Counted from the first letter of the stretch, positions 41,807 through 51,318 are shown. The stretch: DNA of 64,000 nt from Acidiferrum sp963764675 (GCA_963764675.1 CAVXTQ010000005.1:434001-498000); one strand, 5' to 3'. Notes: a model not told the origin generated them from the letters alone. Numbers and translations: made by a program.

Positions 41807-43240
41807 ATGCCCAGTCAGTATCAAATATTCATTCGGCTCTCTCAGATCGCCATGTTGGCGGTGTGGTTTTTGTACTGGCCGCTGGCTCATGCGCAGCAAT
41901 CCCCCGGAGACCAACCCTCAAACTCCAGCGGCCCAGCCGAGCAAGCCGCCGATCCCGATCCGCTGCCCGTAATGTTCCCTCATCTAGAAACGGATCGCCT
42001 GTGGCTTTCCGGGCAAGCCAACTTCATCTCGCAGTGGCATCCGGCGTTCGATTCGCCGTATTCGGGCCGCAACAGCCTCTCGCCCGAAGCGCAAGACGCC
42101 ACGTCTCGCGTTCTGACGCTGTTCACCGGACTTCGACTCACCAGCACGACGGAATTGCTCTGCGACGTACAGGAAACGGGCGGCCACGGGATCGGCGAAG
42201 CCTTGGGTCTCGCCGGCTTCACCAATCTTGATGTGGTGCGCAATCCCAGCCTTGGGAAAGCGCCCTACGTGGCGCGCCTCATGTGGCATCAAATCATTCC
42301 TCTGGGCCACCACAACGCCACGAGCGAGCGCACGCCTTTTTCGCTGTTCAGACAGCTCCCGGAGCGCCGTATCGAAATTCGCTTCGGCAAATTCAGCATG
42401 GCGGATTTCTTCGACTTCAATTCCTACGGTACCGACAGCAATTTTCAGTTTATGAACTGGACCGTGGACAACAATGGAGCTTACGACTACGCAGCGGACA
42501 CCCGCGGGTACACCTTCGCGGCGCTGATGGAATACCACCACAACCGCCACGTGACCTTGCGATTCGCCGAAGCACTGATGCCCAAAGTGGCAAACGGGAT
42601 TCACCTGGACGCCGATCTGAGCCGCGCGCGCGCGGAGAATATCGAAGTCGAGCTTCACGGCGCAATCATTCGTCATCGCGAAGGTACTCTGCGCTTACTT
42701 AACTTCGTCAATCACGCCAACATGGGAGACTACCGCCAAGCCATCGACAATTTTCTCGCCGGCCTCACTCCGATTCCGGAAATTACCGCGCACCCGCTGC
42801 AAACCACGGTCAAGTACGGTTTCGGTGTGAATTTCGAGCAGCCGCTGAACGATTGGATGGGCGTGTTCGGACGCTGGGGTTGGAATGAAGGACGCCACGA
42901 GTCTTACGCATACACCGAAGTTGACGAGACGGCGGAGATCGGCCTTGGAGCTAGCGGCAGCCGCTGGCACCGGAAATTCGATCGCGCCGGCCTTGTCTAT
43001 GTCTCGAACGGCATTTCCCGCGACCATCAGCAATACTTGGCCCTGGGTGGCTACGGTTTCTTGGTGGGAGATGGGCGCCTCAACTACGGCCGCGAGAATA
43101 TCGTCGAAACGTACTACACCATGCACGTCTGGCGAGGCTTTTACCCGTCCTTCGGGCTCCAGTATGTCGATCACCCGGGCTTCAACCGCGACCGGGGTCC
43201 CGTCGTCGTGCCAAGCCTTCGGTTGCACATGGAGTTCTGA
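41807..43240 (+). CDS. OprB-like carbohydrate-selective porin
   Basis: The 477-residue outer-membrane protein has a signal peptide (IAMLAVWFLYWPLAHAQQ). The mature part has many short amphipathic strands ending in the terminal aromatic residue (LRLHMEF), typical of outer-membrane barrels. Internal motifs (RIEIRFGKFSMADFFDFNSY; GFYPSFGLQYVDHPGFNRDR) fit the OprB family. OprB porins admit sugars, but in acidobacteria this group also occurs away from sugar genes. I used the ATG at 41807; the frame also opens from a TTG at 41777, and neither has a strong ribosome site. A possible operator lies in the AT-rich region upstream. Confidence 0.85.
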   Translation: MPSQYQIFIRLSQIAMLAVWFLYWPLAHAQQSPGDQPSNSSGPAEQAADPDPLPVMFPHLETDRLWLSGQANFISQWHPAFDSPYSGRNSLSPEAQDATSRVLTLFTGLRLTSTTELLCDVQETGGHGIGEALGLAGFTNLDVVRNPSLGKAPYVARLMWHQIIPLGHHNATSERTPFSLFRQLPERRIEIRFGKFSMADFFDFNSYGTDSNFQFMNWTVDNNGAYDYAADTRGYTFAALMEYHHNRHVTLRFAEALMPKVANGIHLDADLSRARAENIEVELHGAIIRHREGTLRLLNFVNHANMGDYRQAIDNFLAGLTPIPEITAHPLQTTVKYGFGVNFEQPLNDWMGVFGRWGWNEGRHESYAYTEVDETAEIGLGASGSRWHRKFDRAGLVYVSNGISRDHQQYLALGGYGFLVGDGRLNYGRENIVETYYTMHVWRGFYPSFGLQYVDHPGFNRDRGPVVVPSLRLHMEF

Positions 43241-43255
43241 GCGCGGCGGGTTGCT

Positions 43256-43759
43256 CTACGCCGAAACCGGCGGAAGCGCAAGACTCGTGTACTCCTTGCC
43301 AAGAACGGAGCACAACGCTTCCACCACAAGCTCGTGATCGCAGCGTTGCGGCACACCAGAAACGGTCACCGACCCAATCACGCCGGCGGACACCACGCGG
43401 ATCGGAAACGAGCCTCCGTGCACGGCGTAGTCCGCCAAAGATAAACCGTGCTTATCCATGAGCGTGGCGCCGGATTGCTGCAGCTCCAATCCGATCGCGT
43501 ACGAACTGCGATGGAACCGCGCAACAATGTTGCCCTTGCGGCGCACCCACTCGGGATTGTCGGGCGATGTGCCGGCTAACGCGCCGTAGAACAGCGGCTG
43601 GCCGAACCGCCGAACGTCGATCACCACACCGAACTTTTTGGCGATCGCCAATTCGCGCACACGCGTGCCCAGCTGCCACGCCACATCCTCATCAAATTTA
43701 GAGAATTGCAGCTCGCGTTCCTGCACGCGAATCGCGGCCAGATCGTCGCTCAGCGCCAC
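43256..43759 (-). CDS. UPF0303 / haem-degrading-domain family protein
   Basis: The 167-residue protein belongs to the UPF0303 group within the GlcG/HbpS-like (haem-degrading) fold. It shows FGVVIDVRRFGQPLFYGALA, DNPEWVRRKGNIVARFHRSS and YAVHGGSFPIRVVSAGVIGS. The last Gly-rich strand is the family hallmark. The length matches the family. The function is unclear; related folds bind haem or cobalamin-like ligands. It is convergent with the porin gene (15-base gap). Confidence 0.88.
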   Translation of the reverse strand: MALSDDLAAIRVQERELQFSKFDEDVAWQLGTRVRELAIAKKFGVVIDVRRFGQPLFYGALAGTSPDNPEWVRRKGNIVARFHRSSYAIGLELQQSGATLMDKHGLSLADYAVHGGSFPIRVVSAGVIGSVTVSGVPQRCDHELVVEALCSVLGKEYTSLALPPVSA

Positions 43760-43983
43760 ACTTGCCTCTCATCCCACGGAAGGAACGCATGCATTCTGCT
43801 ACCGCTGCGCAATTCCAGCAAGTGGACGCGACACCCACAGCGCAGCACACCGGCAATATTCGCTGAAAAAGTTCCCACAACTTGTCGCCAGTCTCGCCAA
43901 CTGGTAAATACCTAGCCAACTACAAGCCCCTGCAAAATCGACATCGACGACTTAGACTTAGGCCAGGGGGTGGCCTTCTATCT

Positions 43984-44913
43984 ATGAAAGTATTGGCGTT
44001 GTCTACGGTTCTCTTCCTGGTTGGCTGCGGCGGAGGCTCAAGCACAAATAACACCGTGAGCAATCCAGCCCCTACAACTCCCTCTACGATCCAGGGCCAG
44101 TGGACGTTCACCGGAAACGACTCCCAGGATTTCCAGGTCGTGGTATTCGCCAACCTCGCGCAGAGTGCGAATGACAGTTTCTTCGCTGCTGCCAACAGCG
44201 TAGCGGTATGCAGGACCGGGCAGGGCATTCCGCCCGTACAAGCTGCGACCGCGGCGGCCTGCAGCATAACCGGTGTGCCGCTGCAAGGCACTCTCACTGC
44301 AACCTCAGTCGCCATCAACTTGACGAATGTCGGTTCGGTGAATGGGGGCACGGAAACAGTGAATGCCAACGGAACTTTTACGACCACCAACAATGCAGTG
44401 ACCACGATGAAAGGGAGCTGGAATTCAACTGACGGCGCCGTACCCGATTCGGGTAGTTGGACCGCGCAACCCAATACCCCGTTTACCGGCAGCTACAGCG
44501 GCACCGTCAATTTCAATGGTTCTGTCCCAATCAATGTGACGCTGACTTTGACGCAGGATTCAAAGTACGGCATAACCGGCTCGGTGACTCTGAATGATCC
44601 CTGCTACATGGGATGGAATTTCACTGGCAACGTCATCGGCGGTGGTTTCGGCGGATTCGACCCGACCAAATCGATTGTCGCCGGCGCTGTACAAACGAGT
44701 TCCGGCGAAATTACCTTCGGATACAAATCCGTCAGTGGCTGCGCGACCGCTGGTATCGGCGTCTTGTCTACCACCGCGCCTGAGGACGGAAAGGTGAAGG
44801 CCTCCGAGAGCCAAAAGCTCTTGCTGAACTCCGTTCTCAACTCCCTGGCATCACGCGCAAAGATCGCCGAAAAACAAAAAGAGTTGCTCCGCAAACTGCT
44901 CGGCAAAGCCTGA
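43984..44913 (+). CDS. Lipoprotein of unknown function
   Basis: The 309-residue protein has a lipoprotein signal (MKVLALSTVLFLVGCGGGSS) with lipobox L-V-G-C, so it is anchored to a membrane through Cys15. The mature part is Thr/Ser/Asn/Gly-rich and beta-rich, with two similar halves (WTFTGNDSQDFQVVVFANLA; FTGSYSGTVNFNGSVPINVT). I recognise no domain. The C-terminal 45 residues are helical and charged (LNSLASRAKIAEKQKELLRK). The ribosome site sits in the loop of a small hairpin, GGCCA-GGGG-TGGCC (43961-43974). A strong terminator follows the stop. Confidence 0.8.
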   Translation: MKVLALSTVLFLVGCGGGSSTNNTVSNPAPTTPSTIQGQWTFTGNDSQDFQVVVFANLAQSANDSFFAAANSVAVCRTGQGIPPVQAATAAACSITGVPLQGTLTATSVAINLTNVGSVNGGTETVNANGTFTTTNNAVTTMKGSWNSTDGAVPDSGSWTAQPNTPFTGSYSGTVNFNGSVPINVTLTLTQDSKYGITGSVTLNDPCYMGWNFTGNVIGGGFGGFDPTKSIVAGAVQTSSGEITFGYKSVSGCATAGIGVLSTTAPEDGKVKASESQKLLLNSVLNSLASRAKIAEKQKELLRKLLGKA

Positions 44914-44919
44914 ACAACG

Positions 44920-44948
44920 AAAGGGCGGCTCTCCCCCAGCCGCCCTTT
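44920..44948 (+). terminator. Intrinsic terminator after the lipoprotein gene
   Basis: A perfect 11-base stem, AAAGGGCGGCT/AGCCGCCCTTT, with a 7-base C-rich loop starts seven bases after the stop codon. It is followed by CTCTTTT. The A-run before and T-run after allow it to work in both directions, so it may also serve the convergent ADOP gene. Confidence 0.85.
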
Positions 44949-44968
44949 CTCTTTTCCTAAGGTTTAAA

Positions 44969-44992
44969 TGTAGCGCCACCCTTTAGGGTGGC
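44969..44992 (+). repeat. REP-like hairpin, copy 3
   Basis: TGTAGC is followed by the stem GCCACCC/GGGTGGC around the loop TTTA (44975-44992). It lies between the lipoprotein terminator and the convergent ADOP gene. It shares the head and layout of the hairpins at 14411 and 19804. Confidence 0.6.
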
Positions 44993-45015
44993 ATCTTCCG
45001 GTAGATGCCTCGGCC

Positions 45016-47436
45016 TCACTCTTCGCGCATCAATTTCGCTGGATCAATGGACATCGCCCGCTGCGCCGGAATCCACGTCGCCACCAGTCCCAGCACCGCC
45101 ATCGCCAGAACCACGCCGGCCAATACCACCGGATCGCGGGGAGTCGCGGAATACACGACCAACGCCAGCACCCGGCTCGCGAGCAGTCCCAGCACCAATC
45201 CTGCCGCCGAGCCAAAAGCTAGCAGCCTCACCGTACGTCCGAGTGCCGCCTTCAACACTTCCTTCCACTGCGCTCCCAGCGCCATGCGAATTCCCAGCTC
45301 CTTCAACCGTTTGGTCACCGAGTGTGCGGCCATGCCAAAAACTCCCGTGATCGACAGCATTGCGCCCATCGCGCCCAGGATACCAAGCGCCAACGCCGCC
45401 ATCCGCGAAGCAAACAGCGCGGTCTCCATCTCCTTGTCCCACGGTTGAATATAGAGAGCCAAGCCCGCGTCCAGCGCGCGCACAGTATTTCGGATCGCTG
45501 TGGTCAGCTGTGCCGCATCGCGATCCGAGCGCACCACAAAATAACTTTCGCTCGAGGGTGATTGCAGGATCGGCAGGAACATCGCCGACTGCTGCTCCTC
45601 CATGACCCGCTGGTATTTGCCGTCCTCCACCACGCCCACCACCTGGATTCGCGTGCCATCCTTCGTCTTGAAGTACTTGCTCATTGCGTTGGTCGCGGAG
45701 CCAAACGCTTTCCGCGCCAACAGTTCGTTGATCACTCCCACGCGTGGCGCGTTTTTGTCGTCGTGCCAGGTAATCGTTCGCCCGGTGAGCAATGGCGTCC
45801 CGGACGCCTCGAAATAGTCCGGGGAAATCCCGAACACAAACGAATCCGTCACCGCGCTCGACGATTTCAGGTCCACCGCGTCATCGTGGAAGACCAGCGT
45901 CCCGTTAAAACCGCCCGCCGCCAACGGTGCCTCATTGATGAAACCCACGGAGTTCACCCCGGGAATCGTCCGCAAGGCTTCGATAATTTTCTTTTGCATG
46001 GCCGATGTAGTCTCGTCGCTGTAGCCCGCGATGTGCAGGTCTGTATCCGCCAGCATCGCGCCTCGCGGTTCAAAGCCGAAGTTGCTGCTCATCGTTCGCG
46101 CCAGGCCGCGGATCGCCACGAACGACGAAGTCACCAGCAGCGCGCACAGCGCAATCTGCAGTCCTAGCGCGAAATCGCGGATCGTGAATCGTCTTCCTGT
46201 TCGCGCGGTCGTTCCGCTCTTGATGATTTCGTAAGGATCGGCGTCCATCACCTGCCGGATCGGCACGGCCCCGAATAAGAATCCGCTGGCCAGGCTCAGC
46301 AACACTGCCACCCCGTACACGTTTGCGTCGGGGTTGACCGTCAACTGCATCGGCCATTTGGCAATCGGCTGCCACGTACTCATCGTGCTCAACACGATAA
46401 CGCTGGCCCAAATCCCCACTGCGCCGCCGGCCGCCGAAAGCAGCACCGCCTCCGTGAACAGTTGCCGCAGGATCCGCCCTCGGCTCGCGCCCAGCGCCAA
46501 TCGCAGCGCCACTTCGCGCGAACGGTCCGCGGCGCGCGCCGCGAACAAGCTCCCAAGGTTCGCGCACGCTGCCAATAAAATCAGGCCCGCTAACGTCATC
46601 AATCCGGTCATGAACGCTTTCACCGGCCGCCCAAGATAGTCGCCATACAGGCCAGGGCGCGCCAGCGCGAACGTCCTTTGGTCGTCGTCTTTCGGATAAG
46701 TCTTCTGCAGATACTCGCCAACCGAATTCAAATCGGCCACCGCCTGCTCCGGTGTCACTCCGGACTTCAGGTGTCCCATCGTCATGAAAACCCAGCGGCG
46801 GCCGCGGGTTTCCAGCGAGGCGCGATCTGTGTTCACGATGGGTGTGTAAAACGCTGGAGGGAAAAACACCAGCGTCCCCCGAAACTCTGGCGGTGCCACT
46901 CCCACGATCGTGTAAGGACGCTTGTTCAATTGCACGACGCGGCCCACCACGCGCCGATCATCTTGAAAATGCGTGTGCCAGTACGCATAACTCAGCACCA
47001 GGTACGGTGCGCTGCCAGCGCCGTGTTCATCCGAGCTGTGAAACACTCGCCCCAGATAAGGCTGGACGCCCAGCACGTCGAAGTAATTTCCGCTGACTTC
47101 ACACATCCACGCGGAGGTCGTATTCTCTCCGGTGTCCAGCGCCGCAAGATTAGGGTTATAGGCTGCGATGTCCTCGAAAGTACGGTTGCGATCGCGCAGA
47201 TCGATGTAATCGGCGTACGACTGATAGGACGATGCCTCATTGCCGTGCTGGATGCCGTATAGGCTGTTCTCGTTTGGCAAGTGCAAGGGATGCAGAATCA
47301 GGGCATTCAAGATGCTGAACACCACCGCATTCGCACCAATTCCCAGCGCCAGCGTTAACACCGCCACCGCGGTAAACCCGGGATTCTTCATCAACATATG
47401 AACCCCGTACCGTAAGTCCTGCCAAAGTGTTTGCAT
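45016..47436 (-). CDS. ADOP-type duplicated permease, without a PadR neighbour
   Basis: The 806-residue permease starts at the ATG at 47436 (MQTLWQDLRYGVHMLMKNPG) with GGGGAAG upstream. The first membrane helix and MacB-like core (GIGANAVVFSILNALIL) lead to FtsX domains at about 275-395 (AACANLGSLFAARAADRSRE) and 685-800 (GMAAHSVTKRLKELGIRMAL). Unlike the permease at 6649 it lacks the N-terminal prefix domain, and no padR gene lies upstream; a pair of ThuA genes precedes it on the same strand at a distance of about 160 bases. No ATPase is encoded near. The substrate is unknown. Confidence 0.93.
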   Translation of the reverse strand: MQTLWQDLRYGVHMLMKNPGFTAVAVLTLALGIGANAVVFSILNALILHPLHLPNENSLYGIQHGNEASSYQSYADYIDLRDRNRTFEDIAAYNPNLAALDTGENTTSAWMCEVSGNYFDVLGVQPYLGRVFHSSDEHGAGSAPYLVLSYAYWHTHFQDDRRVVGRVVQLNKRPYTIVGVAPPEFRGTLVFFPPAFYTPIVNTDRASLETRGRRWVFMTMGHLKSGVTPEQAVADLNSVGEYLQKTYPKDDDQRTFALARPGLYGDYLGRPVKAFMTGLMTLAGLILLAACANLGSLFAARAADRSREVALRLALGASRGRILRQLFTEAVLLSAAGGAVGIWASVIVLSTMSTWQPIAKWPMQLTVNPDANVYGVAVLLSLASGFLFGAVPIRQVMDADPYEIIKSGTTARTGRRFTIRDFALGLQIALCALLVTSSFVAIRGLARTMSSNFGFEPRGAMLADTDLHIAGYSDETTSAMQKKIIEALRTIPGVNSVGFINEAPLAAGGFNGTLVFHDDAVDLKSSSAVTDSFVFGISPDYFEASGTPLLTGRTITWHDDKNAPRVGVINELLARKAFGSATNAMSKYFKTKDGTRIQVVGVVEDGKYQRVMEEQQSAMFLPILQSPSSESYFVVRSDRDAAQLTTAIRNTVRALDAGLALYIQPWDKEMETALFASRMAALALGILGAMGAMLSITGVFGMAAHSVTKRLKELGIRMALGAQWKEVLKAALGRTVRLLAFGSAAGLVLGLLASRVLALVVYSATPRDPVVLAGVVLAMAVLGLVATWIPAQRAMSIDPAKLMREE

Positions 47437-47598
47437 GGCCACTTCCCCTGAATTCTGATGACCTAAGGGCACATCCCCTTCCGACCTTCTTCTCTCTTAA
47501 GTGCTTATGCTAGCTGGACTTAGCGGTTTGCCGAGGCCGGAACGCAACCCGATTGTCCGCTTGCGGGACGAAGTCGTCGCGGAACCGGACAGTATCCA

Positions 47599-48381
47599 TT
47601 ATCCAACATTGTACTGGCTCCCGTGAGCGAGCCAGAGAATCGCATCTTCAAAAAACGCGTTCTGCTCAAAGCTGTCGAAGATTTTGTCGCCGTGCCCCAT
47701 GTTGACGTACAGCATCCGGTACTTCGTGTTGGTCCATACCACCGGGCAGTCGCCGCCGGTGATCGTGTCCTTCAGGCCGAGCGGGTAGTTCGCCGGATCA
47801 AGCGTGAGCAGCACCTTCACATCTTTGTTCAGCCGCGGGCTCGGCTTCCAGATATACCACTCGTTCGCCGGAGAGTTGAGCGCCGCCGAAAGATGTTGCG
47901 TAGCCGGATGCGAGCGGTCCTCGACGATCAGCTTCGCTGGCAGCGGCGGCCAGTTGTTGCCGAAGAACACTGCGCCGCCCAGAAAATCGACAAACCACGG
48001 CCAGTGCGTGCTTTCGTCGTTGTACGCGGACACGTGAAATCCCAGCCACGCACCGCCGTGCGCCATGTAGTCCTCGAAAATCTTGCGCTGCGCGTCCGTG
48101 TGCGGGAAGTCGTTGAGCCAAACCACTAGTTGCACGTTCTTCAACTTTTCGGCGGTCACATCCTCCCACTTCGTGGTCGACTCGGTCGTGAAATTGTCTT
48201 TTTTCTCTAGGCCGCCAAAGAACTTCAAAGCCTGGTTGGCGAAGTCGATGTGATCTTGCTCGCCCTTGTCCGTGTAGACGGCCAAAACGTGAAACGCCGC
48301 CGGCCCTTGTTGCGCGGAGCTAACGGAAGGGGAGAAAAGCGTGCCGAGAGAAAACAACAGAGCAACGAGAGAACGAATCAT
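47599..48381 (-). CDS. Exported ThuA-like protein (second of a tandem pair)
   Basis: The 260-residue protein has a signal peptide (IRSLVALLFSLGTLFSPSVS). A ThuA domain, a glutamine-amidotransferase-like fold, covers residues 30-250, with LKNVQLVVWLNDFPHTDAQR, YMAHGGAWLGFHVSAYNDES and PVVWTNTKYRMLYVNMGHGD. ThuA-like proteins are linked to trehalose and other sugar use, but the reaction is not settled. The Cys nucleophile of true amidotransferases is absent (GFHVSAY). It overlaps the upstream paralogue by four bases, so the two are co-translated. Confidence 0.88.
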   Translation of the reverse strand: MIRSLVALLFSLGTLFSPSVSSAQQGPAAFHVLAVYTDKGEQDHIDFANQALKFFGGLEKKDNFTTESTTKWEDVTAEKLKNVQLVVWLNDFPHTDAQRKIFEDYMAHGGAWLGFHVSAYNDESTHWPWFVDFLGGAVFFGNNWPPLPAKLIVEDRSHPATQHLSAALNSPANEWYIWKPSPRLNKDVKVLLTLDPANYPLGLKDTITGGDCPVVWTNTKYRMLYVNMGHGDKIFDSFEQNAFFEDAILWLAHGSQYNVG

Positions 48382-49169
48382 TGATGGGCCGCCCAGAGAA
48401 TGGAATTGTGAAACAGCGTCGTGAACGCCTTGTTCTGGAAATGCTCGCCGCGATGACCCATGAAGATGTACACGTTTCTAGCTTTGACGTGCTCGTTAGT
48501 CCAAACGACCGGATGATCGCCCATCTTTAACGGCGAGTCGGGCGTGTACGTGCTTTCATCGACGGAGGCAAGCACATGCACGTTGGGCCGCGGCGACTTG
48601 TCCCACGTGTACCACTCTTCCCGATCGATGGTGAACGTCGCAGGCAGTCCGCGCATCACCGGGTGCGCCCCGTCTTCTACCTTCACCTTGGCCGTAACGA
48701 ACGTCGCGATGTAATTCTGGTAGCGAATGCCGCCGAGAAAATCGGAGAACCAGCGCCACATCGGGTAGTTGTCGAATTCCCCGAGCAGCCCGGCATGGTG
48801 GAAGCCGATCCACCCGCCCTTCCCCTGCTCGATGTAGCCTTGGAAGGCTAGAGCAGCGGTTGCCGTCCACATGTAGGGCGGGTAGTCGAGTTGCAGGAAG
48901 AGCTGGTAGTGAGAGAGGAACACTTCGTCGATTTTGTCGGTGTTGTGGATGTAGTCGATCGAGAAATTGTCGGCGGCCGCTTCTTGCGCAAGCCAGATTT
49001 TGGCGGCGTCGACGAAGGGCCGGTGAATACTGTTCTCTTCAGCGAGCGCGAGGACGTGGAATGCGGGCTGGCGCGTTTGAGAGCATGCTGAGCCGGCGGA
49101 GAAAGTCGCTGCCATGGCAAAGAGAACAGCCAGGGGCAAAAGCCGGACTTGAAAAGACCTCCATGGCAT
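48378..49169 (-). CDS. Exported ThuA-like protein (first of a tandem pair)
   Basis: From the ATG at 49169 the 263-residue protein has a signal peptide (VRLLPLAVLFAMAATFSAGS) ending at a lipobox-like A-C-S region. A ThuA fold follows (HYQLFLQLDYPPYMWTATAA, GYIEQGKGGWIGFHHAGLLG, FDNYPMWRWFSDFLGG, HPVVWTNEHVKARNVYIFMG). It is related to, but clearly diverged from, the downstream copy, so the pair is an old duplication. The open frame runs to 49250 but overlaps the start region of the divergent YVTN gene. The pair could act as a heterodimer on an exported sugar or glycan; this is inference. Confidence 0.87.
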   Translation of the reverse strand: MPWRSFQVRLLPLAVLFAMAATFSAGSACSQTRQPAFHVLALAEENSIHRPFVDAAKIWLAQEAAADNFSIDYIHNTDKIDEVFLSHYQLFLQLDYPPYMWTATAALAFQGYIEQGKGGWIGFHHAGLLGEFDNYPMWRWFSDFLGGIRYQNYIATFVTAKVKVEDGAHPVMRGLPATFTIDREEWYTWDKSPRPNVHVLASVDESTYTPDSPLKMGDHPVVWTNEHVKARNVYIFMGHRGEHFQNKAFTTLFHNSILWAAHQ

Positions 49170-49211
49170 TGCGATGATCCTCAGGCCTGAAATGTGTCGA
49201 AAGGCCGAGGG

Positions 49212-50285
49212 ATGTTTATAACAAAAATGAGACTCCGAATGCTCACTCAAAGATATTTTGTTGCGATGCTGTTGGTGGGAGCTGTGGCGTGGGCGCAGAC
49301 CGCAACTGTCGAGCCATCAACGGCGCTGCTGAACGCCAGCCGCGCGATTGCAGTCAACGCGAAGACACGGAAGTTGTACGAAGTGACGACGCGCAGCGGC
49401 ACGGTCTTGGTGACGGATATCGCAAAGAACAAGGAGCTGGGCGTTCGCGTGGGAAAGGAGCCGGTGGCGTTGGCGATCAACGAAACGACGAACCGGATTT
49501 ACGTGGCGAACAACGCCGGCGGGACGGTGAGCGTGATCGACGGCGCGAGCGACGCCGTGATCGCAACCGTGGACGTCGGCGCGCTGCCATATGTTCTGGC
49601 GGTGAATCCAACGACAAACAAAGTATTCGTGTCCAACACCTTCAGCGACGCGATCACCTTGATTGACGGCGCAACGAATGCGACGACGAAAATCAAAGCG
49701 GGCTCGGCGGACACGATCGTGGTCGATGCAAAACTGGATCGCGCCTATCTGACGGGATGGGAAGGCACGAGCCTGACCGTGCTGGACAGCAAACCGTCGA
49801 TCGTGGCCAAGGTGCGCATGGGCGGAATGCATTTGTGGGGAGTGGCGGTCGACGAGGCCGCCGGGAAGGTATATGCGACGCGCGCGGGAGCTGCACAGTT
49901 GGCGATCGTGGACGAGGCTTCGGGTAGCGTCACCAACGTTGCGACCGGCGCGATTCCGTGCGCCGTTGCCGTCAATTCCGCCACGAACCGCGTTTACGTC
50001 GTGAATCATGGCGACGACTCCGTGACCGTCGTCGACAGCGCGATGCGCGAGGTTATCGCCACGGTGAAAGTCGGTAGTTTGCCTCAGGGGATTGCAGTCG
50101 ATGCGAAGGCCAATCGGATTTATGTCGCCAACGTTCACGGTGACAGCATTTCGGTGATCGACGGGTCGTCGAACCGCGTGGTGAAAACGCTCAGTGCGGA
50201 GAAAAATCCCTACGCCGTCGTAGTGGACCCGAATGGTGGGCGAGTGTTTGTGGCGCTGCTCGGTGCGCCTGGCTCCGGTAATTGA
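49212..50285 (+). CDS. Exported YVTN-type beta-propeller protein
   Basis: The 357-residue protein has a signal peptide (RYFVAMLLVGAVAWAQ). It then has seven blades of the YVTN/Lactonase-like type, repeating NRIYVANNAGGTVSVIDG, NKVFVSNTFSDAITLIDG, NRVYVVNHGDDSVTVVDS and NRIYVANVHGDSISVIDG. Such propellers are extracellular or periplasmic binding platforms. It is divergent from the ThuA pair with a short shared upstream region. I use the ATG at 49212; ATG 49227 or GTG 49194 are possible. No catalytic residues are visible. Confidence 0.88.
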   Translation: MFITKMRLRMLTQRYFVAMLLVGAVAWAQTATVEPSTALLNASRAIAVNAKTRKLYEVTTRSGTVLVTDIAKNKELGVRVGKEPVALAINETTNRIYVANNAGGTVSVIDGASDAVIATVDVGALPYVLAVNPTTNKVFVSNTFSDAITLIDGATNATTKIKAGSADTIVVDAKLDRAYLTGWEGTSLTVLDSKPSIVAKVRMGGMHLWGVAVDEAAGKVYATRAGAAQLAIVDEASGSVTNVATGAIPCAVAVNSATNRVYVVNHGDDSVTVVDSAMREVIATVKVGSLPQGIAVDAKANRIYVANVHGDSISVIDGSSNRVVKTLSAEKNPYAVVVDPNGGRVFVALLGAPGSGN

Positions 50286-50360
50286 CCAGCGGTTGCCGGC
50301 GCCGCTTGGCGAGGCATCGGCACACGCGATCATGCGAGCATAGCTGGTTGTTGTCAGTTG

Positions 50361-51149
50361 CTAAGACGACGCGACTTTTGCGGATTGCCGCGCCACGGCT
50401 TCGGCGGCGCCCGAACCGTTGCCGGAGGGGTGAAACTCGATATCGGGCAGTTGCTCGACGGCGCGGCGCAGCGATTGCTCCCAACTGGAGTGAATCAGAT
50501 TCAAGTCGCGATCGCCGGCTCCTACTCGCCGGTATCTGGTGACTTCGAGCGAGTCCTTCTTATACAGCAATAAATCAAAGGGAGGCCCTACGGTGACGTT
50601 GGATCGCATGGCGGCATCCATCGAGAGGAGGGCGTATTTCGCCGCGACCTCCAGCGACGTGCTCGCCTGTATTCCGCGATCCAGGATGGGCCTGCCGTAC
50701 TTGCATTCTCCGAGCTGAAGGTAGAGCGAATCTTCCGTGGCCGCCAACGGGTTGCCTTGGGGATAGATCAGGTATAGGTTAGGTTCCTGTCCACGAACCT
50801 GCCCGCCAAGAAGCAAGTGGACGTTGAAGCTGAATGAATCGCGCTCCAGGGATGCGCGATCGATGTCGGAAACCCGGCGCACGCAGTCCCCCACGATGCG
50901 GGCTGCATCATAAAGAGAACTGGCTTGTGCCAGCCCGCGATCTGACTCGAAATCGTCGCGCAACAGGGTGATGACGGACTGGCTGATCGACAAGCTGCCG
51001 CTCGTCAGGATGAAGAATGCGCGCTCGCCAGGCTGCACGAACTGATGCATTTTGCAGCAGGCGTTGACCTGATCGAATCCCGCGTTGGTTCGAGAATCGG
51101 ATGCGAGAACCAAGCCCTGTTTCGTGGTGATGCCCAAGCAGTAGGTCAC
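50361..51149 (-). CDS. Anbu-type bacterial proteasome homologue
   Basis: The 262-residue protein begins MTYCLGITTKQGLVLASDSR followed by TNAGFDQVN, matching Anbu (ancestral beta subunit). It is an Ntn-hydrolase, and removal of the initiator Met would expose Thr2 as nucleophile, with no propeptide needed. Asp/Arg in LASDSRTNAG and Lys34 (CCKMHQF region) fit the active site of this fold. The start is a GTG at 51149 with GAGGCG five bases upstream. Anbu clusters commonly hold a transglutaminase, an ATP-grasp protein and an alpha-E protein. Here only the transglutaminase is present, transcribed divergently. Confidence 0.9.
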   Translation of the reverse strand: MTYCLGITTKQGLVLASDSRTNAGFDQVNACCKMHQFVQPGERAFFILTSGSLSISQSVITLLRDDFESDRGLAQASSLYDAARIVGDCVRRVSDIDRASLERDSFSFNVHLLLGGQVRGQEPNLYLIYPQGNPLAATEDSLYLQLGECKYGRPILDRGIQASTSLEVAAKYALLSMDAAMRSNVTVGPPFDLLLYKKDSLEVTRYRRVGAGDRDLNLIHSSWEQSLRRAVEQLPDIEFHPSGNGSGAAEAVARQSAKVASS

Positions 51150-51318
51150 GATTCGCCTCGAGTTCCAGAGCTATGCGGCCGGCGCACTCTGAATAGACTC
51201 TGATAGCACACTTAAGGTGCGCTGCACAAAAAAAGAAAGCAAAGGGAACGATCTAAGAAACATGGAAACGGGACAAGCACCAAGCCGACAGCGATCGCAG
51301 ACCGCGCAGGGGAACCCG

